NCBI RefSeq assembly: GCF_029867415.1
Contig: NW_026705219.1
Span: 457,501-521,500 of the forward strand
Origin: Vicia villosa
Lineage: Eukaryota > Streptophyta > Magnoliopsida > Fabales > Fabaceae
Reading direction: 5' to 3'
DNA length: 64,000 nucleotides
This document shows, one piece after another, positions 46,048 through 58,800 of this stretch. The translations under genes were made by a program, and so were the position numbers. Under the pieces are notes generated by a model. That model was not told the origin of the DNA, made no database searches, and was given only the letters and a program-made list of their open reading frames with translations. Each line of letters opens with the position of its first letter. Position 1 is the stretch's first letter.

Positions 46048-47263
46048 TGTTAGAACAAGATTTGTTCTGATCAATATTATTAGTTTTGATGATAACAAGG
46101 ATATGAATTTTGTGTGAGATAATATGGTACTCTAATACATTGCAATTTCCTTTTCAGGAAATATATAAAGAGTATGCACAAATCAGCGCTCAGAAGCTTT
46201 GTCTCAGAAGGTTCAACATGCAACATCAGAACATGGTCTGGGAAGACATCAGAAGATGGTCAAAGCAGAATCAGAACATGGGTCTATGGAAGCATCAGAA
46301 GAACTTGAGATCAGAAGCAGAAGCACTGAAGTTCTCATGGTATCATGCTCAGAAGCACTTCAAGGTCAGAAGACAAGAAGATGCTTTGCACCAAGCTGTT
46401 TGACTCTGATGATATTCAAACGTTGTATACACAAACATCAGATCAGAAGAAAGTACAGGTGGCAGGCTATGCTGACTGACAAAAGGAACGTTGGAAGCTA
46501 TTAAAGGCAACGTCAGTAGACACAGCGTGAACAAGGCTCGAGGTAGTTGACAAAAGCGTTAAACATTAAATGCAATGCTGTACGGAACACGCAAAGCATT
46601 AAATGCTCCCAACTGTCATCTTCTCAAGTGCCTATAAGTATGAAGTTCTGATGAGAAGCAAGGTTAACAACTCTGCACCAATTCTGTGAATATTAACTTG
46701 CTGAAACGCTGTTCAACTCAAAGCTCAGAAACTTCATCTTCATCAAAGCTTACTACATTGCTGTTGTAATATATTAGTGAGATTAAGCTTAAACGTTAAG
46801 AGAAATATCACTGTTGTGATTATAGATTTTCAGAAGCATTTGTAATACTCTTAAATTTAATTACATTAATTTGTAAGTAACTAGAGTGATCAAGTGTTGA
46901 TCAGGATACTCTAGGAAGTCTTAGCTTGTGTCTAAGCAGTTGTATTTAGAGTGATCACGTGGTGGTCAGGATACTCTAAGAAAGTCTTAGCTTGTGTCTA
47001 AGCATTTGTTCCTAGAGTGATCAGGTTGTGATCAGGATACTCTAGAAGACTTAGTCGTGGGCTAAGTGGAAAACCATTGTAATCTGTTGCGATTAGTGGA
47101 TTAAATTCTCAGGTGAGGTAAATCAGTCCGTGGGGGTGGACTGGAGTAGTTTAGTTAACAAAGAACCAGGATAAAAATAACTGTGCAATTTATTTTTATC
47201 GTCCAAGTTTTTAGACTACACTTATTCAAACCCCCCCCTTTCTAAATGTTTTTCTATCCTTCA
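46048..47263 (+). repeat. 5' LTR of element C
   Basis: 1,216 bp, tgttagaacaag to ctatccttca. TATA-like tataagta at 46633-46640. Three dyad-bearing repeats start at 46881, 46946 and 47012. Confidence 0.95.
46881..47075 (+). repeat. Three 65-66 bp dyad repeats in C LTR leader
   Basis: Units begin ctagagtgatc / ttagagtgatc at 46881, 46946 and 47012 and carry the inverted actcta(g) about 20 bp later, then gtcttag..gtctaagc, a second inverted pair. Element A has two units. Confidence 0.75.
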
Positions 47264-47265
47264 AT

Positions 47266-47277
47266 TGGCATCAGAGC
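47266..47277 (+). promoter_or_regulatory. Primer-binding site of element C
   Basis: tggcatcagagc two bases after the LTR end; identical to the site of element A and complementary to initiator tRNA-Met with one difference. Confidence 0.85.
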
Positions 47278-47349
47278 GCTGGTTCTAAGGTGCAAGCACT
47301 TAACCGTGTTTAGAAAAGATTTAGGAAGAGAAAAACGCTTCAGTACAAG

Positions 47350-50300
47350 ATGGCTGGTGAAATTTCAACAAATACATCTGCATCTACATCTGGCTTTGCT
47401 GAGCAATATAATGGTAACAATGGTTATACTAGACCACCAGTATTTGATGGTGAAAACTTTGAATACTGGAAAGATAAACTGGAAAGTTACTTTCTGGGTC
47501 TAGATGGTGAATTATGGGATCTTCTGATGGATGGTTACAAACATCCAGTGAAAGCTAATGGTGTAAGGCTTACTAGGCAAGAAATGGATGATGATCAGAA
47601 GAAGCTTTTCAAGAATCATCATAAATGTAGGACTGTTTTGCTGAATGCTATCTCTCATGCTGAGTATGAGAAGATATCTAACAGGGAAACTGCCTATGAT
47701 ATATATGAGTCATTGAAAATGACTCATGAGGGAAATGCTCAAGTCAAGGAGACTAAAGCTCTTGCTCTAATCCAGAAATATGAAGCCTTCAAGATGGAGG
47801 ATGATGAAGATATTGAGAAGATGTTCTCAAGATTTCAAACTCTAACTGCTGGATTGAGAGTTCTGGATAAAGGCTACACCAAGGCTGATCATGTAAAGAA
47901 GATTATCAGAAGCTTACCCAGAAGATGGGGTCCAATGGTGACTGCATTCAAGATTGCCAAGAATCTGAATGAAGTTTCTTTGGAAGAGCTTATCAGTGCC
48001 TTGAGAAGCCATGAAATAGAGCTGGATGCAAACAAGCCACAGAAGAAAGGTAAGTCTATTGCATTAAAATCAAATGTTAAAAAATGAACTAACGCTTTTC
48101 AGGCTAGAGAAGAAGATCCTGAAGAATCAGAATCTGAAGAAGAAGAAGATGAACTGTCCATGATCTCCAGAAGGGTAAACCAACTCTGGAAGAGCAAGCA
48201 AAGGAAGTTCAGAGGCTTCAGAAGTTCAAAGAGATTTGAACGTGGAGACTCTTCTGGTGACAGAAGATATGACAAGAAGAAGGCTGTCTGCTATGAGTGC
48301 AATGAGCCTGGACATTACAAGAACGAGTGTCCAAAACTTCAGAAGGAGAATCCCAAAAAGAAGTTTCATAAGAAGAAAAGTCTTATGGCAACATGGGATG
48401 ATTCTGAATCAGAATCAGAATCAGACTCTGAAGGAGAACAAGCCAACTTCGCGCTGATGGCTACAGAAGATGATGGATCAGAATCTACATCAGAATCAGA
48501 TTCTGAAGAGGTATTTTCTGAACTATCTAGAGAAGAGTTAGTTTCCAGTTTAACAGAACTTCTGGAACTCAAGGCTCATCTTAGTATCAAATACAAAAAG
48601 CTGAAGAAGCAGTTTGAATTTGAAACTAAGAAGCTGGAAGTGGAAAACTATGAACTGAAGGAAAAAGTTTTAAATCTATCCAAAGATAGTGGAACTCCTT
48701 CTGAAACAGAAAAATCCATTCCTAGCATGAATCATATTCTGAAAGAATATGACTCGAGCTTCAGAAAGTTCTTATCTAGAAGTATTGGCAGAAGTCATCT
48801 TGCTTCTATGATATATGGTGTTTCTGGAAACAGAAGGTTTGGCTTTGGCTATGAGGGTGATACCTCACATAAATTTGAACCTGTTGATGATCTGAAGATC
48901 ACATACAAGCCATTGTATGATCAGTTCAAATATGGCCATGCTCATGATATTAGGCTCACTTCACATGCACAGAAGTTTAACACTGTTCACACCAAGAAGC
49001 ATGTGACACATCCTAAGAAATATCATGCTAACAAACCTAAAGAATATCATGCTGTTCCTCCTGTTAAATATTTTGCTAAACCCAAGTTCAATCAGAACTT
49101 GAGGAGAACTAACAAGAAAGGACCCAAGAAATTGTGGGTACCTAAGGAGAAGATAATTTCTGTTGCAGATATCCTTGGCGGCAAAGAAGACAAAAAGCAA
49201 AATGTCATGGTACCTCGACTCTAGGTGCTCGCGACACATGACGGGAAGAAGGTCTACATTCCAAGACCTGGTGCTTAAACCGGGTGGAGAAGTCAAGTTT
49301 GGAGGAGATCAGAAGGGCAAAATCATTGGCTCTGGAACCATAAGTATTGGTAACTCTCCTTCCATAACTAATGTACTTCTTGTAGAAGGATTAACGCATA
49401 ACTTATTGTCCATAAGTCAATTAAGTGACAATGGTTATGATATAATCTTCAATCAAAAGTCTTGCAAGGCTGTAGGTCAGAAGGATGGCTCAATCCTATT
49501 TACAGGCAAGAGAAAGAACAACGTTTATAAGACAGATCTTCAGGATCTTAAGAATCAGAAGGTGACTTGTCTTATGTCTGTTTCTGAAGAGCAATGGGTC
49601 TGGCACAGAAGATTAGGACATGCTAGTTTAAGAAAGATTTCTCAGATTAACAAACTAAATCTGGTCAGAGGACTCCCAAATCTGAAATACAAATCAGATG
49701 CTCTTTGTGAAGCATGTTAGAAGGGCAAGTTCTCCAGACCTGCATTCAAGTCTAAGAATGTTGTTTCTTCCTCAAGGCCGTTAGAACTCTTGCACATTGA
49801 TCTATTTGGCCCAGTCAAAACAGCATCTGTCAGAGGGAAGAAATATGGATTAGTCATTGTTGATGATTATAGCCGCTGGACATGGGTAAAGTTCTTGAAA
49901 AACAAGGATGAGTCTCATTCAGTGTTCTTTGAATTCTGCACTCAGATCCAATCTGAGAAAGAGTGTAAAATCATAAAGGTTAGAAGTGATCATGGTGGCG
50001 AATTTGAGAACAGATTCTTTGAGGAGTTCTTCAAAGAAAATGGTATTGCCCATGATTTCTCTTGTCCTAGAACTCCACAACAAAATGGAGTTGTAGAACG
50101 AAAGAATAGGACTCTACAAGAAATGGCAAGAACCATGATCAATGAAACCAATATGGCTAAGCATTTCTGGGCAGAAGCAATAAACACTGCGTGTTATATT
50201 CAGAATAGAATCTCTATCAGACCTATTCTAAATAAGACTCCTTATGAATTGTGGAAGAACAGAAAGCCCAACATTTCATATTTCCATCCTTTTGGATGTG

Positions 50301-52297
50301 TATGTTTTATTCTGAATACTAAAGATCATCTTGGTAAGTTTGATTCTAAAGCACAAAAGTGTTTCCTTCTTGGATATTCTGAACGCTCTAAAGGCTACAG
50401 AGTATACAATACTGAAACATTGATTGTAGAAGAATCAATCAATATCAGGTTTGATGATAAGCTTGGTCTTGAAAAACCAAAGCAGTTTGAGAATTTTTCA
50501 GATTTTGATATTGATATATCAGAAGCAGTAGAATCAAGAAGCAAAGCTGCAGAAGCTGGCAGTCTCAGAAGCAATGAATCAAAAGAACAAGTTGCTGCAT
50601 CTTTAGAGAATCTCAGAATTTCTGAAGAGCCAACAGTCAGAAGATCACCTAGACTTGCTTCATCTCATTCAGAAGATGTGATCCTTGGGAAGAAAGATGA
50701 TCCCATCATAACAAGGGCATTCTTTAAGAACAATGCAGAATGTCAATTAGGTCTTGTTTCTTTGATCGAGCCAACTTCTGTTGATCAAGCTCTAGAAGAT
50801 CCTGACTGGATAATTTCCATGCAAGAAGAACTAAATTAGTTTACAAGGAATGATGTATGGGACTTGGTACCTAGACCAAAAGGATTTAACATCATCGGCA
50901 CTAAGTGGGTGTTCAAAAACAAGCTAAGCGAGATGGGAGAAGTGGTAAGAAATAAAGCCAGACTGGTTGCTCAAGGTTATAGTCAGCAAGAGGGGATTGA
51001 CTACACAGAAGCCTTTGCACCAGTGGCCAGGTTAGAATCTATTCGTCTATTAATTTCTTTTGCCACTCAACACAACATCACTCTTTATCAGATGGATGTT
51101 AAGAGTGCCTTCTTAAATGGTTATATAGATGAAGAAGTTTATGTCCATCAACCTCCTGGTTTTGAAGACTCCAAGTCTCCAAATCATGTTTTCAAATTAA
51201 AGAAATCATTATACGGATTGAAGCAAGCTCCGAGAGCTTGGTATGAATGTTTAAGTTCCTTCCTTCTGGAAAATGGTTTCACTAGAGGAAAAGTGGACAC
51301 TACTCTCTTTTGTAAAACCTTTAAAAAGGATATTTTAATATGTCAAATATATGTTGATGATATCATATTTGGAACATCTAATGCTACACTTGGAAAGGAG
51401 TTTGCTGAGTCTATGCAGGCTGAATTTGAAATGAGCATGATGGGAGAACTCAAGTATTTCCTTGGAATTCAAATCAACCAAACTTCTGATGGAACTTATG
51501 TTCATCAAACGAAGTATGTGAAAGAACTTCTGAAGAAGTTTAATCTTTCTGAAAGCAAAGAAGCCAAAACTCCTATGCATCCAACATGTGTCCTAGGTAA
51601 GGATGAGGTAAGTAAGAAGGTAGATCAGAAGTTGTACAGAGGTATGATTGGATCTCTTCTATACCTAACTGCTTCTAGACCTGACATTCTTTTCAGTGTT
51701 TGTTTGTGTGCTAGATTCCAATCAGATCCGAGAGAATTTCATTTAACTGTGGTTAAGAGAATTCTGAGGTATCTGAAAGGTACTACTAATGTTGGTTTAG
51801 TTTACAGAAGATCCAACGACTACAACTTAGTAAGATTATGTGATGCTGACTATGCTGGAGATAGAATTGAAAGGAAAAGTACTTCTGGAAGTTGTCAATT
51901 TCTTGGAAGTCATTTGATCTCATGGTACAGCAAGAAGCAGGCTACAATTGCCCTCTCAACAACAGAAGCAGAATATATTGCTGCTGCTGGTTGTAGCACA
52001 CAAATGCTCTGGATGAGAAGTCAGCTAGAAGATTATCAGATATATGAGAGTAACATTCCTATTTTCTGTGATAATACTTCTGCTATATGTTTATCTAAGA
52101 ATCCTATTTTACATTCAAAAGCTAAACATATTGAGATTAAACATCATTTCATAAGGGACTATGTTCAGAAGGGTGTTATATCTTTAAACTTTGTGGATAC
52201 AGACCATCAATGGGATGATATATTTACAAAACCCCTTGCTGAGGATAGGTTTAAGTTCATTCTGAAGAATATCAGTATGGATTTATACCCAGAATGA
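47350..52297 (+). pseudogene. Element C gag-pol (nonsense-mutated)
   Basis: ATG 47350 (MAGEISTNTS). Gag is interrupted by TGA at 48085 (TAC in A), then continues in the same frame with the CCHC knuckle (CYECNEPGHYKNEC) and coiled coil to a TAG at 49222. Pol is one frame on, open from about 49163: the protease reads WYLDSRCSRHM, so the Gly after the catalytic Asp-Ser is Arg. Integrase keeps its HHCC and DDE residues but carries TAG at 49718 (CAG in A). A second pol stop, TAG, is at 50837. RT and RNase H are open from 50864 to 52297 with YQMDVKSAFLNG, YVDDIIFG, CDADYAGD, STTEAEYIA and FCDNTSAI. No frameshift relative to the family is needed apart from the gag-pol offset. Confidence 0.95.
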
Positions 52298-52793
52298 GAA
52301 GATGAGAAGATCTTATGTATGAGTATCTTCTGAAATGAGATTGGATTAGTATTTTATAAGAAGTTCTGATTGTAATCAATTAGAAGTAGTGATTCTGTTA
52401 TTACTAACGTTTCATTGTCTAAGTTGACTCAGAATCTCTTTAAAAGTAAAATAGCTGTAACTGGCTATCCAGATGGTAAACACGTGTTCATTATTCCTGG
52501 ACAAGCGTGCGTGCAGTTGAGGGGACGCCTACTTAGGTAACTGTGCTAATCACTTCTTTTGTCATTATTATCTCTCCTCATGTCACGTAACATTAAATGC
52601 TATCCATCATTTCTTTTTATTTCCTTTCAGTGTACTTCTTTTTCGTTTCATCTTCCTCAAACGTTTCTTTTCCCTCTATTTATTTTTTCTCTATCTCTGT
52701 GCATTCATTGTCATCATTGCTCTCTCTCTCTCTATCCCTTTATAAGTGTCTTGCATAAACCTTAGTTTATTCAACTTCAACCTAGCATTCATC
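52298..52793 (+). other. Spacer between pol and env-like ORF of C
   Basis: Homologous to 17890-18382 of A. Contains a ctctctctctctatccc run shortly before the ATG at 52794. No ORF. Confidence 0.6.
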
Positions 52794-53393
52794 ATGAATT
52801 CTGTTTCAAGTTCCTCCCAACAAGCATTCATTAGACAAAAGGTTTCTCCACTGAAAACTCGCTACTTTCCTCCATCAGAAATGGAAGTTTTGTGTAAATC
52901 TTCGGCGGACTCTGATGACTTGGGTGCTTATGGTTTCAAACCAAAAACGAAGACGAAGGCTCAAGGGTGGTCGATCTTTTTGAATAAGACGGTTGGAAGA
53001 ACTGTTTGGTTCCAGATTGAGAAACATATCTCAGGGGTTGCCGACATAGATTTCAAGACGGATCTCTCAAGATTCCAAGAAGTCTCAAGTCAGATCTCCT
53101 CCTTGATGATGTTATCAACATTAACCCAAAGGAAGAAGACTTTCTTGAGATATTGGATGAAGTTAAGCATCATGTTCTTAACTTCTATGTTAAGGGAAAG
53201 CCCCGTTTGAGACATTAGCTCTCTTCCTGTGAACTGTCTCTCACTTCCTCCTTGAATTCATGCATTCTCTTACAGTGGAGGTTCTAGTCTGGACAGACAT
53301 GCAGAGTATCAAGCTTTCATGGCTGAACAAATTGAGAAGACTGCAGGGATTCATGATATGTTAGCCAAGATTATGTCTAAGCTAGGGTTATAG
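52794..53393 (+). pseudogene. Element C env-like ORF with large internal deletion
   Basis: ATG 52794 (MNSVSSSSQQAFIRQKVSPL, then YFPPSEMEVLCKSS and GFKPKTKTKAQGWSIFLNKTVG) parallels the start of A's third ORF (18383). After KTVG it jumps to RTVWFQIEKHISGV, which aligns with VNWFQVEQRISHAIG in A, so the segment holding FWVHATVT and the following helix is gone. Another jump leads to a stop at 53210. The last part, ending IHDMLAKIMSKLG (stop 53391-53393), lies in a separate frame. About 600 of the original 2,400 bp remain. Confidence 0.75.
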
Positions 53394-54605
53394 TCTTTAA
53401 GTCCTTGTAGTTTTCCTTGTTTGATTGCATCTGCTTATTCTGCATACATCTTTTGTAATTCTGTTTGATTAATCAATGAAAAGTTTAATTTTGTTTCTTT
53501 CCTTTGTCGTTTTCTACATCTGAATCGTTTATATTCTTTTTGATGTTATGACAAAAAGGGGGAGAAAATATATGATAAATGATCTGATTAATATTATCAG
53601 TTACCGGGTAAAAAGGCCCCACATTACTAACAGAACTTGCAAAGGTCTATGTTTTAAGTTGTGTTGTTGCAGGAATTGAAGATTCTCTTTACAAGATCAA
53701 CATAAGAAGCAACAAGATAAGAATCAAGTTCTTGGATTATTGAAGCAAGCTGAATGCTATGAAGCTTCAGAATCAGAAGCAAGAAGGAAGAATGTTCAGA
53801 TATTCTAATGATAGAATATGATCTGAAACATTTTGTTTATGTGTTCTGACACATACCATATGGCTCTGATACATATTATGTGTTCTGAAACATATTCTAT
53901 GTTCTGACTCTTTCATGCTGACTTTTGTCGTTTAGCTTTGTTCTGTAACATTTCAGGATGTAGAGATGCTCTGATGATGCTCTGATGATGCTCTGGTACA
54001 TTCAACAATGTTCTGATACAATCTAGCATGAAGTGATGTAAGAAGAAATTCAAGCTCTGAAGCTGTCCCAATGGAAGCAGAAGTCAGAAGCTGTGAATGT
54101 TCTGAAGATCAAAGAAATTCAAGTTCTGAAGCTGTCCGATGGAAGCAGAAGTCAGAAGCTGTGAATGTTCTGAAGATCAAAGAAATTCAAGTTCTGAAGC
54201 TGTCCGATGGAAGCAGAAGTCAGAAGCTGTGAATGTTCTGAAGATCAAAGAAATTCAAGTTCTGAAGCTGTCCGATGGAAGCAGAAATCAGAAGCTGTGA
54301 ATGTTCTGTGGATCTAAAGAAATTCAATGTTCTGAAGCTGTCCTATGGAAGCAGAAATCAGAAGTCATGAATGTTCTAAAGATCAAGCACTGTGAACGTC
54401 TCTACTGAAATACTCAGGGAAGTTTTTTATTATTAAAATTCTTCTAGTATTAATTTCAGGGGGAGATTATTCATCTCAGGGGGAGATTGTTAATCTCAGG
54501 GGGAGACATATTCACATGCTTATGCTATAGCTGTGTAATTGTCTTTATCTGTCTGCTCTTTCTGATCGCAAATTCATATCATTTATATATGTTTTTGTCA
54601 TCATC
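53394..54605 (+). other. Element C 3' untranslated region
   Basis: Parallels 20782-21785 of A. Contains aaaaagggggaga near 53555, the fivefold 68 bp repeat, three agggggaga blocks (about 54459-54505) and the final polypurine tract. No ORF of note. Confidence 0.7.
54045..54365 (+). repeat. 68-70 bp tandem repeat, five copies
   Basis: agctgtcc within aaattcaagttctgaagctgtcc recurs at 54061, 54130, 54198, 54266 and 54336. Units 2-4 are almost identical. Element A has a single unit near 21490-21550, so expansion occurred after the lineages split. Confidence 0.9.
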
Positions 54606-54618
54606 AAAAAGGGGGAGA
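54606..54618 (+). promoter_or_regulatory. Polypurine tract of element C
   Basis: aaaaagggggaga directly before the 3' LTR start at 54620, identical to that of A. Confidence 0.85.
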
Positions 54619-54619
54619 T

Positions 54620-55834
54620 TGTTAGAACAAGATTTGTTCTGATCAATATTCTCAGTTTTGATGATAACAAGGATATGAATTTTGTGTGAGATAATGTGGT
54701 ACTCTAATACATTGCAATTTCCTTTTCAGGAAATATATAAAGAGTATGCACAAATCAGCGCTCAGAAGCTTTGTCTCAGAAGGTTCAGCATGCAACATCA
54801 GAACATGGTCTGGCAAGACATCAGAAGATGGTCAAAGCAGAATCAGAACATGGGTCTATGGAAGCATCGGAAGAACTTGAGATCAGAAGCAGAAGCACTG
54901 AAGTTCTCATGGTATCACGCTCAGAAGCACTTCAAGGTCAGAAGACAAGAAGATGCTTTGCACCAAGCTGTTTGACTCTAATGATATTCAAACGTTGTAT
55001 ACACAAACATCAGATCAGAAGAAAGTACAGGTGGCAGGCTACGCTGACTGACAAAAGGAACGTTGGAAGCTATTAAAGGCAACGTCAGTAGACACGGCGT
55101 GAACAAGGCTCGAGGTAGTTGACAAAAGCGTGAAACATTAAATGCAATGCTGTTTGGAACACGCAAAGCATTAAATGCTCCCAACGGTCATCTTCTCAAG
55201 TGCCTATAAGTATGAAGTTCTGATGAGAAGCAAGGTTAACAACTCTGAACCAATTCTGTGAATATTAACTTGCTGAAACGCTGTTCAACTCAAAGCTCAG
55301 AAACTTCATCTTCATCAAAGCTCACTATATTGCTGTTGTAATATATTAGTGAGATTAAGCTTAAACGTTAAGAGAAATATCACTGTTGTGATTATAGCTT
55401 TTCAGAAGCATTTGTAATACTCTTAGAATTGATTACATTAATTTGTAAGTAACTAGAGTGATCAAGTGTTGATCAGGATACTCTAGGAAGTCTTAGCTTG
55501 TGTCTAAGCAGTTGTATTTAGAGTGATCACGTGGTGGTCAGGATACTCTAAGAAAGTCTTAGCTTGTGTCTAAGCATTTGTTCCTAGAGTGATCAGGTTG
55601 TGATCAGGATACTCTAGAAGACTTAGTCGTGGGCTAAGTGGAAAACCATTGTAATCTGTTGCGATTAGTGGATTAAATCCTCAGGTGAGGTAAATCACTC
55701 CGTGGGGGTGGACTGGAGTAGTTTAGTTAACAACAAACCAAGATAAAAATAACTGTGCAATTTATTTTTATCGTCCAAGTTTTTAGACTACACTTATTCA
55801 AACCCCCCCTTTCTAAGTGTTTTTCTATCCTTCA
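54620..55834 (+). repeat. 3' LTR of element C
   Basis: 1,215 bp, tgttagaacaag to ctatccttca, followed by ccagg (55835-55839). Differs from the 5' LTR only at scattered single positions (for example attctcag for attattag near the start). TATA-like box at 55205-55212. Confidence 0.95.
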
Positions 55835-55839
55835 CCAGG

Positions 55840-58800
55840 TCACCTGGTTTGTAGCTTTGGGGCCGCACCCGCTTGTCAAAAGCTTTTCTCATCTTCTTCT
55901 GGTACACCTGACCATGTCCAATAGCTGCCAAACACTTCTCATCAATGAGGTTCAACTGATCCATCCGATTCTGTACCCATTATGACTCGTCAAGCTCGAC
56001 GTCTTTCATAATCCTCAGGGAAGGAATCTCAACTTCAACAGGCACAAAGGTGCGATAAAGGTGCGATAACCATGCAAGGCGAAAGGTAGCATCTCATGCC
56101 AATCTCGGTATGTCACTACCATCTTCTGCACAATCTTCGTAATGTTCTTGTTGGCCGCTTCGACAGCGCCATTCATCTTTGGACGATACAGAGAAGAATT
56201 GTGATGCTTGAACTTGAAGAACTCACAAAGCTCCTTCATCAACTTGTTATTAAGATTCGATCCATTATCAGTAATGATCTTCTCGGGAATCCCGTAACGA
56301 CAGATTATGTTGTGTTTGATAAAGCGAGTAATCACTTGCTTGGTGACATTCGCATAAGATGCGGCTTCAACCCACTTGGTGAAGTAATCGATGGCAACCA
56401 AAATGAAGCGGTGTCCATTGGAAGCGGTAGGCTTAATCTCTCCAATCATATCGATGCCCCACATTGCGAAAGGCCACGGAGAAGTCAATACATTCAAAGG
56501 TACGGGCGTCACATGCACTTTATCAGCATAGATCTGGCACTTGTGACAAATTCTGACATGGTTATGACAATCAGTTTCCATAGTGGACCAATAATAACCA
56601 GCCCTCAAGATCTTCTTAGCCATTGTATGCCCACTAGAATGGGTACCAAACTCGCCTTCGTGCATTTCCTCTATGATTTTTGAAGCTTCTTCCTTCACAA
56701 CACATCGGAGCAACACACCGTCATGATGCCTCTTGTACAATACCCCACCGTTGAGGTAAAACTTAGCTGCAAACCTTCTCAAAAACTTCTTATCAGTCAC
56801 TGACGCTTCGGGAGGATACTCTTGAGTTTCGAGGAACTTTTTGATATCGTGATACCAGGGATTACCATCCAATTCAACATCAGCCTCAAAGCAGAATGTT
56901 GGCTCATCCAACCTATTGATGGTGATGTTAGGCGCCTCATTGGCCCATTTCACTTTGAACATGGAAGCCAAAGTAGCGAGAGCATCAACAAGATTGTTCT
57001 CTTCTCTAGAAATATGCTCGAATGTGATCTCATCAAAGTATGGAATGAGTCTCATCACATGCTCCCTGTATGGAATCAGATTCTGATGGCGAGTTTCCCA
57101 ATCTCCATTGATCTGGCTAATGACAAGATTGGAATCCCCATAAACTTTCAAGTATTTGATTTGCAAATCGATCGCAGCTTCGATACCATAAATGCAGGCT
57201 TCATACTCAACCATATTATTAGTGCAATCAAAACAGATTCTGGCTGTAAACGGAATATGGAAACCTGAGGGAGAAGTAATTACAGCTCCAACACCATTCC
57301 CGAGTGCATTAGAGGCACCATCGAACACGAGCGTCCATCCCGATCCTGGTTCGGGTCCTTCCTCTGGTCCAGGAATGTTACAATCTCTGATGTACAGAAC
57401 ATCTTCATCGGGGAATTCAAACTTCATCGGTTCATAATCTTCGACAGGCTGATGCGCAAGATAATCTGCCAACACACTACCTTTGATGGCTTTCTGGGTA
57501 GTATATTGGATATCATATTCAATCAAAATCATTTGCCATCTCGCTACTCTTCCGGAAAGAGCGGGCTTCTCAAAGACATATTTGATAGGATCCATCTTGG
57601 AAATCAATAAGGTGGTGTGAACCAACATATACTGCCTCAGCCGGCGAGCAGCCCACACCAAAGCACAGCAAGTTTTCTCGAGCAGTGAGTATCGGGATTC
57701 ACAGTCGGTAAACTTTTTTCTAAGGTAGTATATTGCATGCTCTTTTCGGCCAGACTCGTCATGTTGACCCAGCACACATCCCATTGAATTTTCAAGAACT
57801 GTGAGGTACATAATCAAAGGCCTTCCTGGAACTGGAGGCATTAGTATCGGAGGTTCCTGCAGATACTCTTTCACTTTTTCGAATGCCTTTTGACAATCAT
57901 TATTCCACCTGGCCGTCTGATCTTTTCTTAGCAATTTGAATATTGGTTCACAAGTGGCCGTAAGATGAGAGATGAATCTAGAAATGTAGTTCAATCTCCC
58001 TAAGAAACCACGAACCTCTTTTTCTGTTCTCGGCCCAGGCATCTCTTGTATAGCTTTTATTTTGGCAGGATCGACCTCAATACCTTTTCCACTAACAACA
58101 AAGGCCAATAACTTTCCGGATCGCACTCCAAAAGTGCATTTGTTTGGATTCAACCTCAGTCTGAATTCCCGAAGCCTTTCAAACAACTACTGCAAGTGAA
58201 CCAAGTGCTCTTCTTCAGTGTGAGACTTTGCAATCATGTCGTCGACATACACTTCAATCTCTTTGTGAATCATGTCGTGAAAAAGAGTCACCATGGCGCG
58301 TTGATAGATTGCCCCTGCGTTTTTCAACCCAAAAGGCATGACTTTATAGCAGAAAGTCCCCCATGGTGTGATAAATGTTGTTTTCTCCATGTCTTCTGGT
58401 GCCATCTTGATCTGATTATACCCAGAGAAGCCATCCATGAAGGAAAACACTTTGAAAGGAGCAGTATTATCCACCAACACATCAATATGGGGAAGAGGGA
58501 AATCATCAACACACATCCTGACCTTTCCGTCCTTCTTAGGAACAGGAACAATATTAGCGACCCACAGCGGGTAATTCACCACTTGCAGAAAGCCAGCATC
58601 AAACTGTTTCTCAACCTCTTTCTTAATCTTCTCAGACATACCTGGGCGAGTCTTTCGAAGCTTCTACTTGACAGGAGGACTATCTTCCTTGAGAGGTAGA
58701 CGGTGTACCACAATATCTGTATCAAGACCTGGCATATCCTCGTAGGACCAAGCAAAGATATCCGCATACTCTTTCAACATAGAAATAAGCCTCTGCTTCA

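Larger units (their letters stand above)
46048..55834 (+). mobile_element. Element C: full-length SIRE/Maximus-type Ty1/copia retrotransposon
   Basis: Complete LTRs, primer-binding site, gag-pol, reduced env-like ORF, polypurine tract and a 5 bp target duplication ccagg at 46043-46047 and 55835-55839. It inserted into integrase of element F. Coding sequence is very close to A over gag-pol, but LTRs and 3' region differ in repeat copy number, so A and C are separate sublineages. LTRs differ by only scattered substitutions. Confidence 0.96.

Noticed and set aside
58196..58699. 167-codon plus-strand ORF and similar ones at 56096-56683 and 56822-57268
   Set aside because: Antisense shadows of the F pol gene.
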